Part shown: positions 1-8,007 of the stretch, in pieces
Layout: each line of letters begins with the position of its first letter
Position numbering within the stretch: the first letter of the stretch is position 1
NCBI GenBank assembly: GCA_964575975.1
Contig: CAZNTU010000076.1
Span: forward strand, 1 to 24,301
Origin: G963674505 sp964575975
GTDB taxonomy: Bacteria; Desulfobacterota; Desulfobacteria; Desulfobacterales; SKZT01
DNA: 24,301 nt
Direction: 5' to 3'
Translations under genes and position numbers: made by a program
The notes under the pieces: model-generated
The model's database searches: none
The model's input: the letters and a program-made list of their open reading frames with translations, nothing else
Told to the model about the DNA's origin: nothing

Positions 1-944
1 GGCAAAAAGGTTTTTTTGCCGTTTTGAGGAGGGGAGGCGAAAGAAACGGTCGGAGCTTTTTCAACGGCCTCCTGGAGCGCCGACAAGAACTCTTTCGCGG
101 ATTGGTATCTGTTTCCGGGTTTTTGCGACAAGGCCTTCTTGATCATGTCCCGGAACTGTTCCGAAAGGTCGGGGTTCAGCGAGCAAGGGTCGTTGTACTC
201 GCTGTTCAGAATGTTGTGGATGATCGTCACCAGCTTGGACCCTCCGAAGGGACGCTTGCCCGTGACCATTTCGTAGAATACCACGCCGGCGGAAAAGAGG
301 TCCGACCGCGCATCCGCCTTTTCGCTCTGAATTTGTTCGGGGGACATGTAGGCCGGAGTTCCCAGGACCATGCCCGGGCGGGTCAGGTCCGACGTTTCCA
401 CTTTGGCGATGCCGAAGTCGGAGAGCTTGACCTCGCCGTTTTCGAGTATGAAGATGTTCCCGGGTTTGATGTCGCGATGAATAACGCCCTTCGAGTGGGA
501 ATACTCCAGGGCGGCAAGAAGTTTTTTCATGATGGAGACGGCTTCGCCGATGGAGAGGTTTCCCTTTTTTTTCATGTATTGGCCGAGGCTTATACCTTCG
601 ACGTATTCCATGACAAGATAGGGAGAACCGTCGTCCTCTCCGTATTCGTGGACAGTGACGATATTGGGATGCTGAAGCCGTCCGGCCGCAATGGCTTCCC
701 TCTTGAACCGCTCCTGGAGGCTCTTCCAGTCCTCGTCGCCCGCCTGGTCTTTTTTAATGACTTTGATCGCGACGACGCGCTCGATGTGCGGGTCGTAACC
801 TTGGTATACGACGCCCATCGCGCCTTGTCCGAGAACCTGGTTGATTCGATATTTTCCGGTGGTCTCGGGGTGTTCGCCTTTGGTTGTTTCGCCGGAGCTT
901 TTTTTGCGGGATGATTCGGCGAGCTTGCTTTCATCCATTGCCAT
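1..944 (-). CDS. Serine/threonine protein kinase, C-terminal part cut by window edge
   Basis: Cytosolic Hanks-type (eukaryotic-like) kinase that phosphorylates Ser/Thr on proteins; the target is unknown. The visible 314 residues hold an almost complete kinase domain (about residues 32-294): glycine loop GQGAMG (39-44), the ATP-anchoring Lys61 in VAIK, the alpha-C Glu83, the catalytic loop HRDIKPGN (156-163, Asp158 and Asn163), DFG (177-179), SPE (201-203) and Asp215. All key residues are present, so it should be active. A 30-residue charged, disordered-looking N-terminus precedes the domain. The start at 944 has a purine-rich AGGGGGAAAAG just upstream; an in-frame ATG two codons later is the alternative. 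The reading frame is still open at base 1, so a membrane segment or sensor domain beyond the window cannot be excluded. The gene is last on the minus strand after a 221-base gap from the lipoprotein gene, so it may have its own promoter, though none is clear. Confidence 0.95.
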   Translation of the reverse strand, partial: MAMDESKLAESSRKKSSGETTKGEHPETTGKYRINQVLGQGAMGVVYQGYDPHIERVVAIKVIKKDQAGDEDWKSLQERFKREAIAAGRLQHPNIVTVHEYGEDDGSPYLVMEYVEGISLGQYMKKKGNLSIGEAVSIMKKLLAALEYSHSKGVIHRDIKPGNIFILENGEVKLSDFGIAKVETSDLTRPGMVLGTPAYMSPEQIQSEKADARSDLFSAGVVFYEMVTGKRPFGGSKLVTIIHNILNSEYNDPCSLNPDLSEQFRDMIKKALSQKPGNRYQSAKEFLSALQEAVEKAPTVSFASPPQNGKKTFL

Positions 945-1049
945 CTTTTCCCCCTACTGCTTGATTGTCCGTATCTCGCTCGTTGCGTAACAACCGCTGT
1001 CGTATGGAAATTTCGGTTTCATCGCACGATGTCCGGTTGCCGTTTGCGG

Positions 1050-1064
1050 GTTCGAACATCGAAC
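1050..1064. promoter_or_regulatory. 15-bp perfect palindrome upstream of the kinase gene (operator candidate)
   Basis: GTTCGA-ACA-TCGAAC is a perfect inverted repeat with 6-bp arms, about 105 bases upstream of the kinase start in the 945-1165 gap. Its size and symmetry fit a dimeric repressor site. The regulator is unknown; it does not match the Gram-positive LexA box (GAAC-N4-GTTC). No convincing -35/-10 pair was seen next to it, so its role is a guess. Confidence 0.3.
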
Positions 1065-1165
1065 ACGTTTTTCGGCGGGCATCCCGTTTTTCAACTTAAT
1101 TAATGTGAAATTATAAAAAAATCAAGACGAAAGGCGCGGGTGCTTTTGCGCGAAAGGGTGAGGTT

Positions 1166-2647
1166 TTATTCGAACCCCGCGTTGAAAAGAACGTCCAGCC
1201 GGTTCGGTCCCTTGGACACCATGCGAAACGAAAGCACCTTGTTCGTCCGGAGTTTTTCCCGGATATGGCTCTCGAGCGCCTCCCGAGGACCCGTGTAGCT
1301 TAGGGCGTAGCACAGGCAGGAGGAACCCTCGCACGCATCGTACAATCGCCGTACGCTTTTAACATTGGGCGCGTTGTTCAGGACGGGGTATATTCTCTTC
1401 TCGAAAACTTCCGTGAAGTCGTAGAAGCACACGTCCAAGTCCTCGGCGTAAACGGGGGGCCTCGGCGGAGAGGCGGTTCTCGGAGGCGTGTGAGTCGTCT
1501 TCGGAGGCGTGTACGTGGTCCTGGCCGGCGGCCTTCTGTCCGGCCATCCGATGTTTTCCTCGTGCAAGTACGCCTTTGCCGTAAATCCGGACAAATAGGT
1601 TCCCGCCACGTTGGTCGGGATGAGGTCACCGGTTTCCGACTCTTGAGGTCCCACCCTCCACAGCGCCCGAAGCGCGATGCCGACCTTGTCTCCGTCGGAA
1701 TGTCGCGACGAATCGACCATGAGGAGTACCGTGCCCGCAGTCAACTTGGTTTCCTCCAATCGGAAAATGTCGTAGTTGCGTTTGTAGAAATCGATTTGTT
1801 CGAAAGCCGGTCCGAAATCGTCGCGACTGACAACGCATGCGAATCCCTTGTTGCTGACCACCGCCTGCTGGAGGCTGTTCTGGATTTTGTACACCAGATC
1901 CGAACCGACGTCGAGAGGCGGCTTCGAATACAAAAGCACCCGGACTTCCCGGTCGTCCGGCTTCTGCCCGTCTGCGGAAAGGCCGGTCATGTAGGCGTCG
2001 GCCAACTCTGCGGCCAAGCTGAAAGACAGTCTGTCAAGCGATGTGTACGGACGTTCCTCCAGACCTTCGGGATAGGGATTCGTCGATGGTTCCGCGAAAA
2101 AAAGCCGGCGCGCCGGGGAGTCGTGGTAGAAAGGCAGGTTGCACGATGCCATCATTCCGGAAACGGCCTTTCCCTCCGCGTCTGACGCCATGATACTCAC
2201 GGTCGCTCTGCCCAGGACTTCGTCGGCCGAAACTTTGACCTCGTATACGATCAAGTCCCGCAGGTAGTAGCGTTTGGTGTAGGGTTTATCCAGGAAGGTC
2301 AGCGGGCGTCCTTCGCGGAATTCGAACCAGTTCTGCCTCGACAGCGTGTAAATGTCGTGGGTTTGGCGGAGTCTTATGGACAATTTTTCCATGACGACTT
2401 CCTCGAGCCTGGCAAACCTTGTTCCATCCTTCAAGGAGCCCGGCATCACGGCGACGGGAGCGTTCTTGATCGACGAGTAATTCTCGGCGGCCATCAGTTT
2501 TGCGATAAGCTCGTCAATTTGAAATTCGAATTCCGCGGCGGGATCGTACGGCACCGGTCGGGGGCAACCCGTGAAAACGGCCATGAACAGCATTAACGCG
2601 ATGAAACCGGCAAGATTTTTTCCTTTGAACCTTTTCGTGAGCTTCAT
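1166..2647 (-). CDS. Putative outer-membrane lipoprotein with two CsgG/FlgO-like segments
   Basis: A 493-residue exported protein of unknown function. The start at 2647 is chosen because AAGGAG lies 7 bases upstream; the longer frame from 2686 lacks this. The N-terminus has a basic stretch, a hydrophobic segment (about 12-25) and a lipobox-like FTGC, making Cys28 the likely lipidated residue; the next residue is Pro, not Asp, which favours the outer membrane. Residues after about 60 (NAPVAVMPG...) and again around 235 (REVRVLLYS...) have the beta-strand/helix rhythm of the CsgG, FlgO and LpoB fold; this is an impression from pattern, not a match. A Thr/Pro-rich linker with repeated TPP motifs precedes a C-terminal domain of about 80 residues that resembles the end of the neighbouring exported protein (2704-3321). 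It is probably cotranscribed with that gene, 56 bases away. Confidence 0.8.
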   Translation of the reverse strand: MKLTKRFKGKNLAGFIALMLFMAVFTGCPRPVPYDPAAEFEFQIDELIAKLMAAENYSSIKNAPVAVMPGSLKDGTRFARLEEVVMEKLSIRLRQTHDIYTLSRQNWFEFREGRPLTFLDKPYTKRYYLRDLIVYEVKVSADEVLGRATVSIMASDAEGKAVSGMMASCNLPFYHDSPARRLFFAEPSTNPYPEGLEERPYTSLDRLSFSLAAELADAYMTGLSADGQKPDDREVRVLLYSKPPLDVGSDLVYKIQNSLQQAVVSNKGFACVVSRDDFGPAFEQIDFYKRNYDIFRLEETKLTAGTVLLMVDSSRHSDGDKVGIALRALWRVGPQESETGDLIPTNVAGTYLSGFTAKAYLHEENIGWPDRRPPARTTYTPPKTTHTPPRTASPPRPPVYAEDLDVCFYDFTEVFEKRIYPVLNNAPNVKSVRRLYDACEGSSCLCYALSYTGPREALESHIREKLRTNKVLSFRMVSKGPNRLDVLFNAGFE

Positions 2648-2703
2648 TTTTCCACTCCTTTTTAATAAGCGCCTGTTAACGATCAAATTCGCTCGAATAT
2701 TGA

Positions 2704-3321
2704 TTATTCAAAACCAGCGCCTCCCCAATTGTTGCTCCGCCAGGCTCCGCGACCATAATCGCGTTCCCAACGGGTTCCGGCGGAGCGGTTTTCGTGTCGG
2801 CGCGGTCGATCCAATACAAACTGGATTTCCCCGGTAGAAGATTGAAACGGACGAATGTGCTTTAAAATCTCGAGTTCTCTTTTCTCGGGGGCGAAAGTGA
2901 ACGCGATCGAGGGAGCGTCCGGGCTATCCGCGCTCACGTCGCGCAAGGCGCGATAGATTCGGCTTTCCAGTTCGGAAAGTCCGATGTCCTCCGCTTTTAT
3001 CTTCCAAGTGACAAAGCAGGATTTGGGCCGGTCCGGGTCCAAATGGAGCCTGATTCTTTCCGCACCCGCCACTCCCGGAGTCTGGATTACAATATCGTTG
3101 AAAATTTCGGTGACCTCGTAGTCGGTCACTCCGAAGAGAGTCAGATGCGCGATTTCGAATCTTCCTTCGTAGGCTGCTTCCGCGTAATTCGAATGCAAAC
3201 GCCCTCCGAAATCCGCGACGGCCGGCATAGAAATCGCCAAAACCAGAAGCGACGCCGCGGCCACTATTTTAAGAACCGCCGATTTTTCCGTTCTTTTGTG
3301 ATTCATCGATCTGTTTTTCAT
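2704..3321 (-). CDS. Small exported protein of unknown function, shares a domain with the downstream lipoprotein
   Basis: A 205-residue protein. The start at 3321 is preceded by AAGGAGG at 5 bases spacing, which beats the upstream in-frame ATG at 3375. It has a clear Sec signal peptide: a long basic n-region, hydrophobic residues about 18-32 and an AVA/D cleavage site, so it should be periplasmic. The mature part contains a VTEIF...PGV...SCFVTWKIKA...LESRIYRAL pattern that parallels FTEVF...PNV...SCLCYALSYTG...LESHIREKL in the C-terminal domain of the neighbouring lipoprotein. The tail is rich in Arg, Gly and Trp. Both proteins end in Gly-Phe-Glu. No known family is recognised. Position between the shikimate-kinase-like gene and the lipoprotein gene suggests a minus-strand operon. 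Confidence 0.8.
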   Translation of the reverse strand: MKNRSMNHKRTEKSAVLKIVAAASLLVLAISMPAVADFGGRLHSNYAEAAYEGRFEIAHLTLFGVTDYEVTEIFNDIVIQTPGVAGAERIRLHLDPDRPKSCFVTWKIKAEDIGLSELESRIYRALRDVSADSPDAPSIAFTFAPEKRELEILKHIRPFQSSTGEIQFVLDRPRRHENRSAGTRWERDYGRGAWRSNNWGGAGFE

Positions 3322-3406
3322 TTCCGCCTCCTTGATAAAACCGTAATGGCTTGTTGTGCAAACATCGTCATCCATGTCCGGTTTTATCGAAGGGCGCCGG
3401 TCGTTT

Positions 3407-3940
3407 TCAAAATTTTAGGTTGGAACTGTAAATCCGTTGTACGAGCAACAATTCCTCGAGACGATCGACGATTTGGTCCGGGGCGAGGTCCCTGCAATCG
3501 ATAAGCGCCTCGGCATACGCGGAGTAAAGAGGGCGACGCTCCTTGTACAGCGCTTGAATGTCCTTTCCTTTGGCCATGACGACTCCTCTGGAGGAAAGAT
3601 TTCCAAGCCTTCTTTCCAAAAGGTCCGGAGCCAAATCAAGATGGACGACCAAGCCCAAAGATTTCAGATGTTTCATGCCCTTCTTGCCGTAAACCGCGCT
3701 TCCGCCGGTAGCGACGACGGTGCGCTCGCAATCCAGTCCGAGAATATAGTTTTCCTCGATGGCGCAAAACTTCTCCATCCCTTCGGAATCCAATATTTCC
3801 TGGAGTTTTCGGGACTCTCCCGTCTGGATGACAAGGTCCGTATCTACGAAGGACCATCCGAGTCTTTTCGCCAAAAGCACCCCGACAGTGCTTTTGCCCA
3901 CGGCCGGCATTCCGATAAGGATTATATTTTCGTATTTCAT
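3407..3940 (-). CDS. Shikimate-kinase-like P-loop kinase with altered substrate residues
   Basis: A 177-residue small-molecule kinase of the shikimate kinase fold. Visible: Walker A GMPAVGKST (10-18), DTD (33-35), the lid Arg in SSRG (116-119) and the RRPLY motif (135-139), so ATP binding and the fold look intact. Two shikimate-contact features differ from AroK/AroL: the FR-x-x-E segment reads FCAIE (Cys59 where the shikimate-binding Arg is expected), and the GGG loop reads GGS (79-81). This combination (ATGGSAVY) is what I recall from a widespread subfamily annotated as shikimate kinase but possibly acting on another substrate. The gene has no other aromatic-pathway neighbours here, so I leave the symbol empty. 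Its start has only a weak ribosome site (GGAAACGGACG). It heads a minus-strand group of three genes with gaps under 90 bases. Confidence 0.85.
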   Translation of the reverse strand: MKYENIILIGMPAVGKSTVGVLLAKRLGWSFVDTDLVIQTGESRKLQEILDSEGMEKFCAIEENYILGLDCERTVVATGGSAVYGKKGMKHLKSLGLVVHLDLAPDLLERRLGNLSSRGVVMAKGKDIQALYKERRPLYSAYAEALIDCRDLAPDQIVDRLEELLLVQRIYSSNLKF

Positions 3941-4204
3941 CGTCCGTTTCCAAGCATAATCGTTTTCGGCCCTGTCCGACCCCTCTGGTATTGTATCTGT
4001 TCAGAAGCGCCAAAGCCCGATCAAAAAACGTACTGTCGATCCCCGAGAACAGCGCCGCATAAATCCGGGTTGAAAATATGCAGCGACGTCTAAAATTATC
4101 GGGAACCGTCTTTTATTGCAACCCGAATGTGAAGGGGCGAAAAGAACGTGATTCTTTAAATCATCAGGTTTTTTACAATTTTCTATGAAAAAAAGGAGGT
4201 GTCC

Positions 4205-4783
4205 ATGAAAGTGGTGGCGTTTAACGGGAGTCCCAGAAAAAACGGAAATACGTCGATTCTAATCAAAACCGTTTTGGAGGAGCTGGAAGACGAAGGCATA
4301 AAAACGGAATTTTTTCAACTGGGCGGAAAGCCGATCCGGGGATGCACGGCTTGCATGAAATGCTTTGAAAACAAGGACCTGTGGTGCGCGGTAAAGGACG
4401 ACGTCCTGAACGAATGCCTCGAAAAGATGATCGAGGCCGACGGAATCGTCATCGGTTCCCCCACCTATTTCTCCAACGTCAGTTCGGAGGTGAAGGCCCT
4501 TATCGACCGTGCCGGTTTCGTGTCGATCGCAAACGGACGCGTTTTCAGAAGAAAAGTCGGGGCGGCGGTGGTGGCGGTCAGAAGAGCGGGCGCCACCGAC
4601 GTTTTCGACGCCATCAACAAGCTGTTCTTCATCAACGAGATGATCGTCCCCGGTTCCACGTATTGGAACTTAGGCATTGGGCTCGAAAAGGGCGACGTAC
4701 ACAACGACGAGGAAGGTCTCGCGACAATGAAGGCTCTAGGGGAAAACATGGCTTGGCTACTGAAGAAGATAAAGGCTGATTGA
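4205..4783 (+). CDS. Iron-sulfur flavoprotein-like NAD(P)H-dependent FMN reductase family protein
   Basis: A 192-residue flavodoxin-fold oxidoreductase, cytosolic. The N-terminal phosphate-binding loop GSPRKNGNTS (8-17) is typical for FMN binding, and GSPTYFSNVSSEVK is the second FMN-contact loop. A compact cysteine motif CTACMKC followed by a fourth Cys (Cys47, 50, 53, 61) matches the CX2CX2CX4-7C spacing of archaeal and anaerobe iron-sulfur flavoproteins, so a [4Fe-4S] cluster is likely. The physiological partner is unknown; the family is common in strict anaerobes and is tied to electron transfer or oxygen defence. The start at 4205 follows AAGGAGG at 5 bases; a GTG two codons earlier is inside the ribosome site and is less likely. 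It stands alone on the plus strand; a weak TACAAT -10 candidate lies at 4175-4180 without a good -35. Confidence 0.9.
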   Translation: MKVVAFNGSPRKNGNTSILIKTVLEELEDEGIKTEFFQLGGKPIRGCTACMKCFENKDLWCAVKDDVLNECLEKMIEADGIVIGSPTYFSNVSSEVKALIDRAGFVSIANGRVFRRKVGAAVVAVRRAGATDVFDAINKLFFINEMIVPGSTYWNLGIGLEKGDVHNDEEGLATMKALGENMAWLLKKIKAD

Positions 4784-4827
4784 TTCTGGTGCGGGTTTCG
4801 GACTCGGCTTTCAGGTTTTATAGCGTC

Positions 4828-4863
4828 AGCCCCCCCTGGGTTTCTTTAACCTCGGGGGGCTTT
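4828..4863. terminator. GC-rich hairpin between convergent genes
   Basis: AGCCCCCC at 4828-4835 pairs with GGGGGGCT at 4854-4861, and an inner GGTT/AACC (4839-4842 with 4848-4851) extends the stem. Only three T residues follow on the plus strand, so the U-tract is weak. Its place between the ends of two convergent genes (4783 and 4888) supports a shared bidirectional terminator. Confidence 0.6.
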
Positions 4864-4887
4864 CCAGCCGCGCGCGGAGGAGTTCGT

Positions 4888-5313
4888 TCAAGCGTCCTCG
4901 CGGTCGTGACTGGCCGGGACGGGAAGCTTCAGAAATTTGACGCCTTCCTTGCGCAGGATTTTTTCCTCTTCCTGGGAACTGGAGCCCCTTATATTCCTGG
5001 GCTCGGAAGCGCCATAATGGATTTTCAGGGCTTCCTTCGCGAAATTGCTTCCCACGTCGTCGAAATTCTTCTCGATGTAATTGGCCATTTGTTTTTCCAA
5101 CTGCTCGAGTTGGCCCTCTTCGCCGGGAATTTTCCTTTCCGTGCCCGAAGAAGTTTTGATGGCGAACATGGACGGCATCCGCTCTATGTGATCGTCCTCG
5201 CAGACGGGGCAGCATATCAGCCCCTTTTCTTTTTGTTGCTCGTAGGCTTCGAGGTCGTCGAACCAACCTTCGAAAACATGGCCGTTTGCACATTTTAAAT
5301 CGTAAGCGATCAT
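4888..5313 (-). CDS. DUF1178 family zinc-ribbon-like protein
   Basis: A 141-residue cytosolic protein. The opening MIAYDLKCANGHVFEGWF is characteristic of the DUF1178 family, whose function is unknown. Cys8 with GH (11-12) and the CCPVC group (34-38) form a likely zinc ribbon. The central part (about 58-85) is charged and helical. The start at 5313 is chosen because the family begins at this Met; a TTG 10 codons upstream is open but unlikely. The ribosome site is weak for either start. It is transcribed away from the SH3-domain gene and converges on the flavoprotein gene. Confidence 0.85.
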   Translation of the reverse strand: MIAYDLKCANGHVFEGWFDDLEAYEQQKEKGLICCPVCEDDHIERMPSMFAIKTSSGTERKIPGEEGQLEQLEKQMANYIEKNFDDVGSNFAKEALKIHYGASEPRNIRGSSSQEEEKILRKEGVKFLKLPVPASHDREDA

Positions 5314-5458
5314 AAAAGTACCCGTACGTCGATTAAGCTGCAAACCTATGGTTGCACTTGAAATTTGAAATTCTTAAAAAAACAAACAGAGGCGAAAAAA
5401 ACAATCGGACAATTTTGTTTGCAGGTTACCATACTCTTTCTATATTTTAAAGAAATTA

Positions 5459-5488
5459 TTGACATGGAGTGCCATTGTCCTCAATATA
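5459..5488 (+). promoter_or_regulatory. Possible sigma-70 promoter (distal) for the SH3-domain gene
   Basis: A perfect TTGACA at 5459-5464 is followed after 18 bases by AATATA (5483-5488), a weak -10. It lies in the otherwise gene-free stretch 5314-5610, 84 bases upstream of a second TTGACA. It is less convincing than the proximal one because the -10 is poor. Confidence 0.35.
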
Positions 5489-5542
5489 GAGCGTTTTTTT
5501 TGGAAATGTTCGCGCAAATCCGGCACAATCCGGTCGATCGTA

Positions 5543-5570
5543 TTGACACGGGATTCGAACAGAGTATATG
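5543..5570 (+). promoter_or_regulatory. Sigma-70 promoter for the SH3-domain gene and nadB
   Basis: TTGACA (5543-5548) and TATATG (5565-5570) are separated by 16 bases. Transcription would begin near 5577, giving a leader of about 34 bases before the start at 5611. The rest of the 5314-5610 gap holds AT-rich sequence with no further feature seen. Confidence 0.6.
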
Positions 5571-5610
5571 AGTTCCCATTTTCATTCTTTTACACGGAGC
5601 CGAAACTTCT

Positions 5611-6276
5611 ATGAAATTTTTAAACCGAAAAACGCTTTTCACCTTCGTATTGGTTTTCGCGGTATCCCAGAACAGTCTCGCCGACACGAGATACGTCACG
5701 GATCTGATGGAAATCACCATGCGGACCGGCAAGGGCGTCGGGCACAAGATCATCGCGATGCTGAAGTCCGGAGAGGCGGTCAAAGTGCTCGAACCCGCCG
5801 AGGACTGGACACTCGTCGAAAATTCGAAAGGCAAGCAGGGATGGGTTCTGACTAGGTTCCTGACCGACACCGAACCAAGAAGCTCCATGTTGGAAAAGTT
5901 GCAGCGGAAGCATGACGGCCTGTCCGAGGAGGTTAAATCCGTCAAGGAGGAAAACGAGTCCGTGAAGGCCGAAAACGCCTTTTTGAAAACGGAGCTGGAG
6001 ACCAGCAAAAAGACATTGGAGGAGCTAACCCGCACTTACGAGACCCTGAGGAACGAATCCTCCGAATTTATCGATTTTAAGGATAACGAAAAGGAGGCGA
6101 GATCCAAAATGAAAGAGCTTTCCTTGAAGGCGGAGACGCTGGAGAAGGAAAATTCGAGGCTCAAGACCAAGCAGAGCATCCGGTGGTTCGTGGCGGGGGC
6201 GGGGGTCCTCTTCGTCGGGTACCTCATAGGGATGATCGGCAGGCGAAATCGCCGGAGGTCTTCACTCCTCTCGTAA
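5611..6276 (+). CDS. SH3-domain and C-terminal membrane-anchor protein (YgiM/TIGR04211-like)
   Basis: A 221-residue envelope protein. It has a signal peptide (1-24, cleavage after SLA), a bacterial SH3 domain (about 26-86, with the GEAVKVLEPAEDWTLV and KQGWVLTRFL strands), a long coiled coil (about 92-185, heptad Leu/Glu/Lys) and a single transmembrane segment (about 192-210) followed by a very basic tail RRNRRRS. This order is that of the SH3-and-anchor family that includes E. coli YgiM. The SH3 part would face the periplasm and the basic tail the cytosol. The molecular role is not known; binding to peptidoglycan is a reasonable guess. nadB follows after 45 bases and is probably cotranscribed, without an evident functional link. 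The ribosome site (ACGGAG) is somewhat far from the ATG. Confidence 0.9.
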   Translation: MKFLNRKTLFTFVLVFAVSQNSLADTRYVTDLMEITMRTGKGVGHKIIAMLKSGEAVKVLEPAEDWTLVENSKGKQGWVLTRFLTDTEPRSSMLEKLQRKHDGLSEEVKSVKEENESVKAENAFLKTELETSKKTLEELTRTYETLRNESSEFIDFKDNEKEARSKMKELSLKAETLEKENSRLKTKQSIRWFVAGAGVLFVGYLIGMIGRRNRRRSSLLS

Positions 6277-6321
6277 GGGTCGCATCTGGCAGGGACATTT
6301 TTCAGGCAAGGACATTGATGG

Positions 6322-7959
6322 ATGAAAGTCAGAACGGATTTTTTGGTAATCGGAAGCGGAGTCGCAGGCCTCACTTTCGCTCTGAAGGTCGCGGATTTCG
6401 GCACTGTGGCCGTGGTGACGAAAAAGGAAGTCATGGACGCCAACACTTCCCAGGCGCAGGGAGGCATAGCGTCCGTATTCGGAAAGCTCGACTCTTTCGA
6501 CCTGCACATCCACGACACGCTCATGGCCGGCGACGGCCTGTGCAATCGGGAAGTCGTTGAAATGGTCGTCAGGAACGGGCCCGAGAGAATTCGCGAACTC
6601 ATGGAAATGGGCGTTAGATTCAACCTGTCGGAAAACCGAAAGGAAGACGACGACGTCGGACTGGATCTGTGCAGAGAGGGCGGACATTCCCGCAAACGCA
6701 TCGTGCATGCCGAGGACATGACCGGAAGGGAGCTTGAGAGGGTGCTTGTCGAGCACGTGCGAAGACACAAAAATATTACGCTTTACGAGCACCATATCGC
6801 CGTCGACCTTATAACCTTCTCGACCCGCATGAAAAGAGGGCAGATCACTACGACCCACGAGGATTTCTGTTGCGGCGCCTACGTGCTTGACCGAGAGTCC
6901 AACCAGATCAAGACGTTCGGGGCCGAAATCACCCTGCTGGCCGCGGGAGGGTCGGGCAAAGTCTATCTTTACACAAGCAATCCGGATATCGCCACGGGCG
7001 ACGGCATTGCCATGGCCTACAGGGCGGGGGCGACGGTCGCGAACCTGGAGTTCGTGCAGTTCCATCCCACCTGCCTTTTCCATCCGGATGCCAAGAACTT
7101 CCTGATATCGGAGGCGGTGAGGGGGGAAGGCGGAATTCTGATCGATACCAAGGGAGAGGCTTTCATGGAAAAGTACGATCCCCTGAAGGACTTGGCCTGC
7201 CGGGATGTCGTTGCAAGGGCCATAGATCTGGAGCTTAAAAAAAGCGGCGCCGATTCCGTTTTTCTCGACATCTCCCGCAAACCCTCCGATTTTGTAAGAA
7301 AACGGTTTCCCAACCTTTACGAAAAGTGCCTCTCGTTTGGGATAGACATGACGAAAGAGCCCATCCCCGTGGTTCCGGCCGCCCATTACATGTGCGGCGG
7401 CGCGGTCACGGACATCTGCGGAAGGACCGACATCAAAAAATTGTACGCGGTTGGCGAGACCGCATGCACGGGGCTTCACGGCGCGAACCGCTTGGCAAGC
7501 AACTCGCTCGTGGAAGCCTTGGTTTACGCGCATCAGGCGGCTAAACAGGCGGTCGAGGAAATGCGCGAGGCGGACTTCAGGAACACTCCGGATCTGCCTC
7601 TTTGGGACGATGTGGGCGCAACCGACAGCGACGAACTGATCATGGTTGCACACAATTGGGACGAAATCAGGCGTTTCATGTGGAATTACGTCGGAATCGT
7701 CCGTTCGGTCAAGCGCCTCGAAAGGGCTCGACGCCGAATCGAGATCATTCAAACGGAGATCCAGGAATATTACTGGAATTTCAAAGTTTCCCCCGATTTG
7801 GTGGAACTGAGGAATATAGCCATGGTCGCCGAGTTGATCGTTCGTTGCGCATCCCACAGGAAGGAAAGTCGGGGGCTTCACTATAACATAGAATATCCTC
7901 ATCGGGACGACAAACGATGGCAAAAGGACACTGTTGTCCGGCGGCCTTTCGTGGGATAG
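6322..7959 (+). CDS. nadB: L-aspartate oxidase
   Basis: FAD enzyme that oxidises L-aspartate to iminoaspartate, the first step of de novo NAD synthesis; NadA then makes quinolinate. In anaerobes fumarate may serve as electron acceptor instead of oxygen. The 545-residue length is usual. Visible are the N-terminal dinucleotide-binding GSGVAGL (11-17), the TSQAQGGIASV flavin loop (from residue 43), the HSRKRIVHAEDMTG segment, and the C-terminal FAD-binding AVGETACTGLHGANRLASNS block typical of the aspartate oxidase/fumarate reductase flavoprotein family. The helical C-terminal domain (about 425-545) points to NadB over SdhA/FrdA. The start at 6322 has AAGGA about 8 bases upstream. nadA and nadC are not in this window. 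Confidence 0.95.
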   Translation: MKVRTDFLVIGSGVAGLTFALKVADFGTVAVVTKKEVMDANTSQAQGGIASVFGKLDSFDLHIHDTLMAGDGLCNREVVEMVVRNGPERIRELMEMGVRFNLSENRKEDDDVGLDLCREGGHSRKRIVHAEDMTGRELERVLVEHVRRHKNITLYEHHIAVDLITFSTRMKRGQITTTHEDFCCGAYVLDRESNQIKTFGAEITLLAAGGSGKVYLYTSNPDIATGDGIAMAYRAGATVANLEFVQFHPTCLFHPDAKNFLISEAVRGEGGILIDTKGEAFMEKYDPLKDLACRDVVARAIDLELKKSGADSVFLDISRKPSDFVRKRFPNLYEKCLSFGIDMTKEPIPVVPAAHYMCGGAVTDICGRTDIKKLYAVGETACTGLHGANRLASNSLVEALVYAHQAAKQAVEEMREADFRNTPDLPLWDDVGATDSDELIMVAHNWDEIRRFMWNYVGIVRSVKRLERARRRIEIIQTEIQEYYWNFKVSPDLVELRNIAMVAELIVRCASHRKESRGLHYNIEYPHRDDKRWQKDTVVRRPFVG

Positions 7960-7979
7960 CGGCCTGTCCGGACGCGGCG

Positions 7980-8007
7980 TTGACATGGTTTCTTTTTGCT
8001 TTATGTT
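7980..8007 (+). promoter_or_regulatory. Sigma-70 promoter for dnaJ-queD
   Basis: TTGACA (7980-7985) and TATGTT (8002-8007) with a 16-base spacer lie just after the nadB stop. The start of transcription would be near 8014, giving a leader of about 88 bases. No CIRCE heat-shock repeat was seen here. Confidence 0.6.

Noticed and set aside
24..914. 296-codon plus-strand frame at the left edge
   Set aside because: Antisense shadow of the Ser/Thr kinase, whose catalytic motifs are all on the minus strand.
5365..5571. 68-codon frame between the DUF1178 and SH3-domain genes
   Set aside because: No ribosome site, Lys/Phe/Ile-rich product typical of AT-rich intergenic DNA, and it covers two promoter candidates.
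6262..7986. 574-codon open frame antisense to nadB
   Set aside because: Shadow of nadB; the product has no recognisable domain and no upstream signals.
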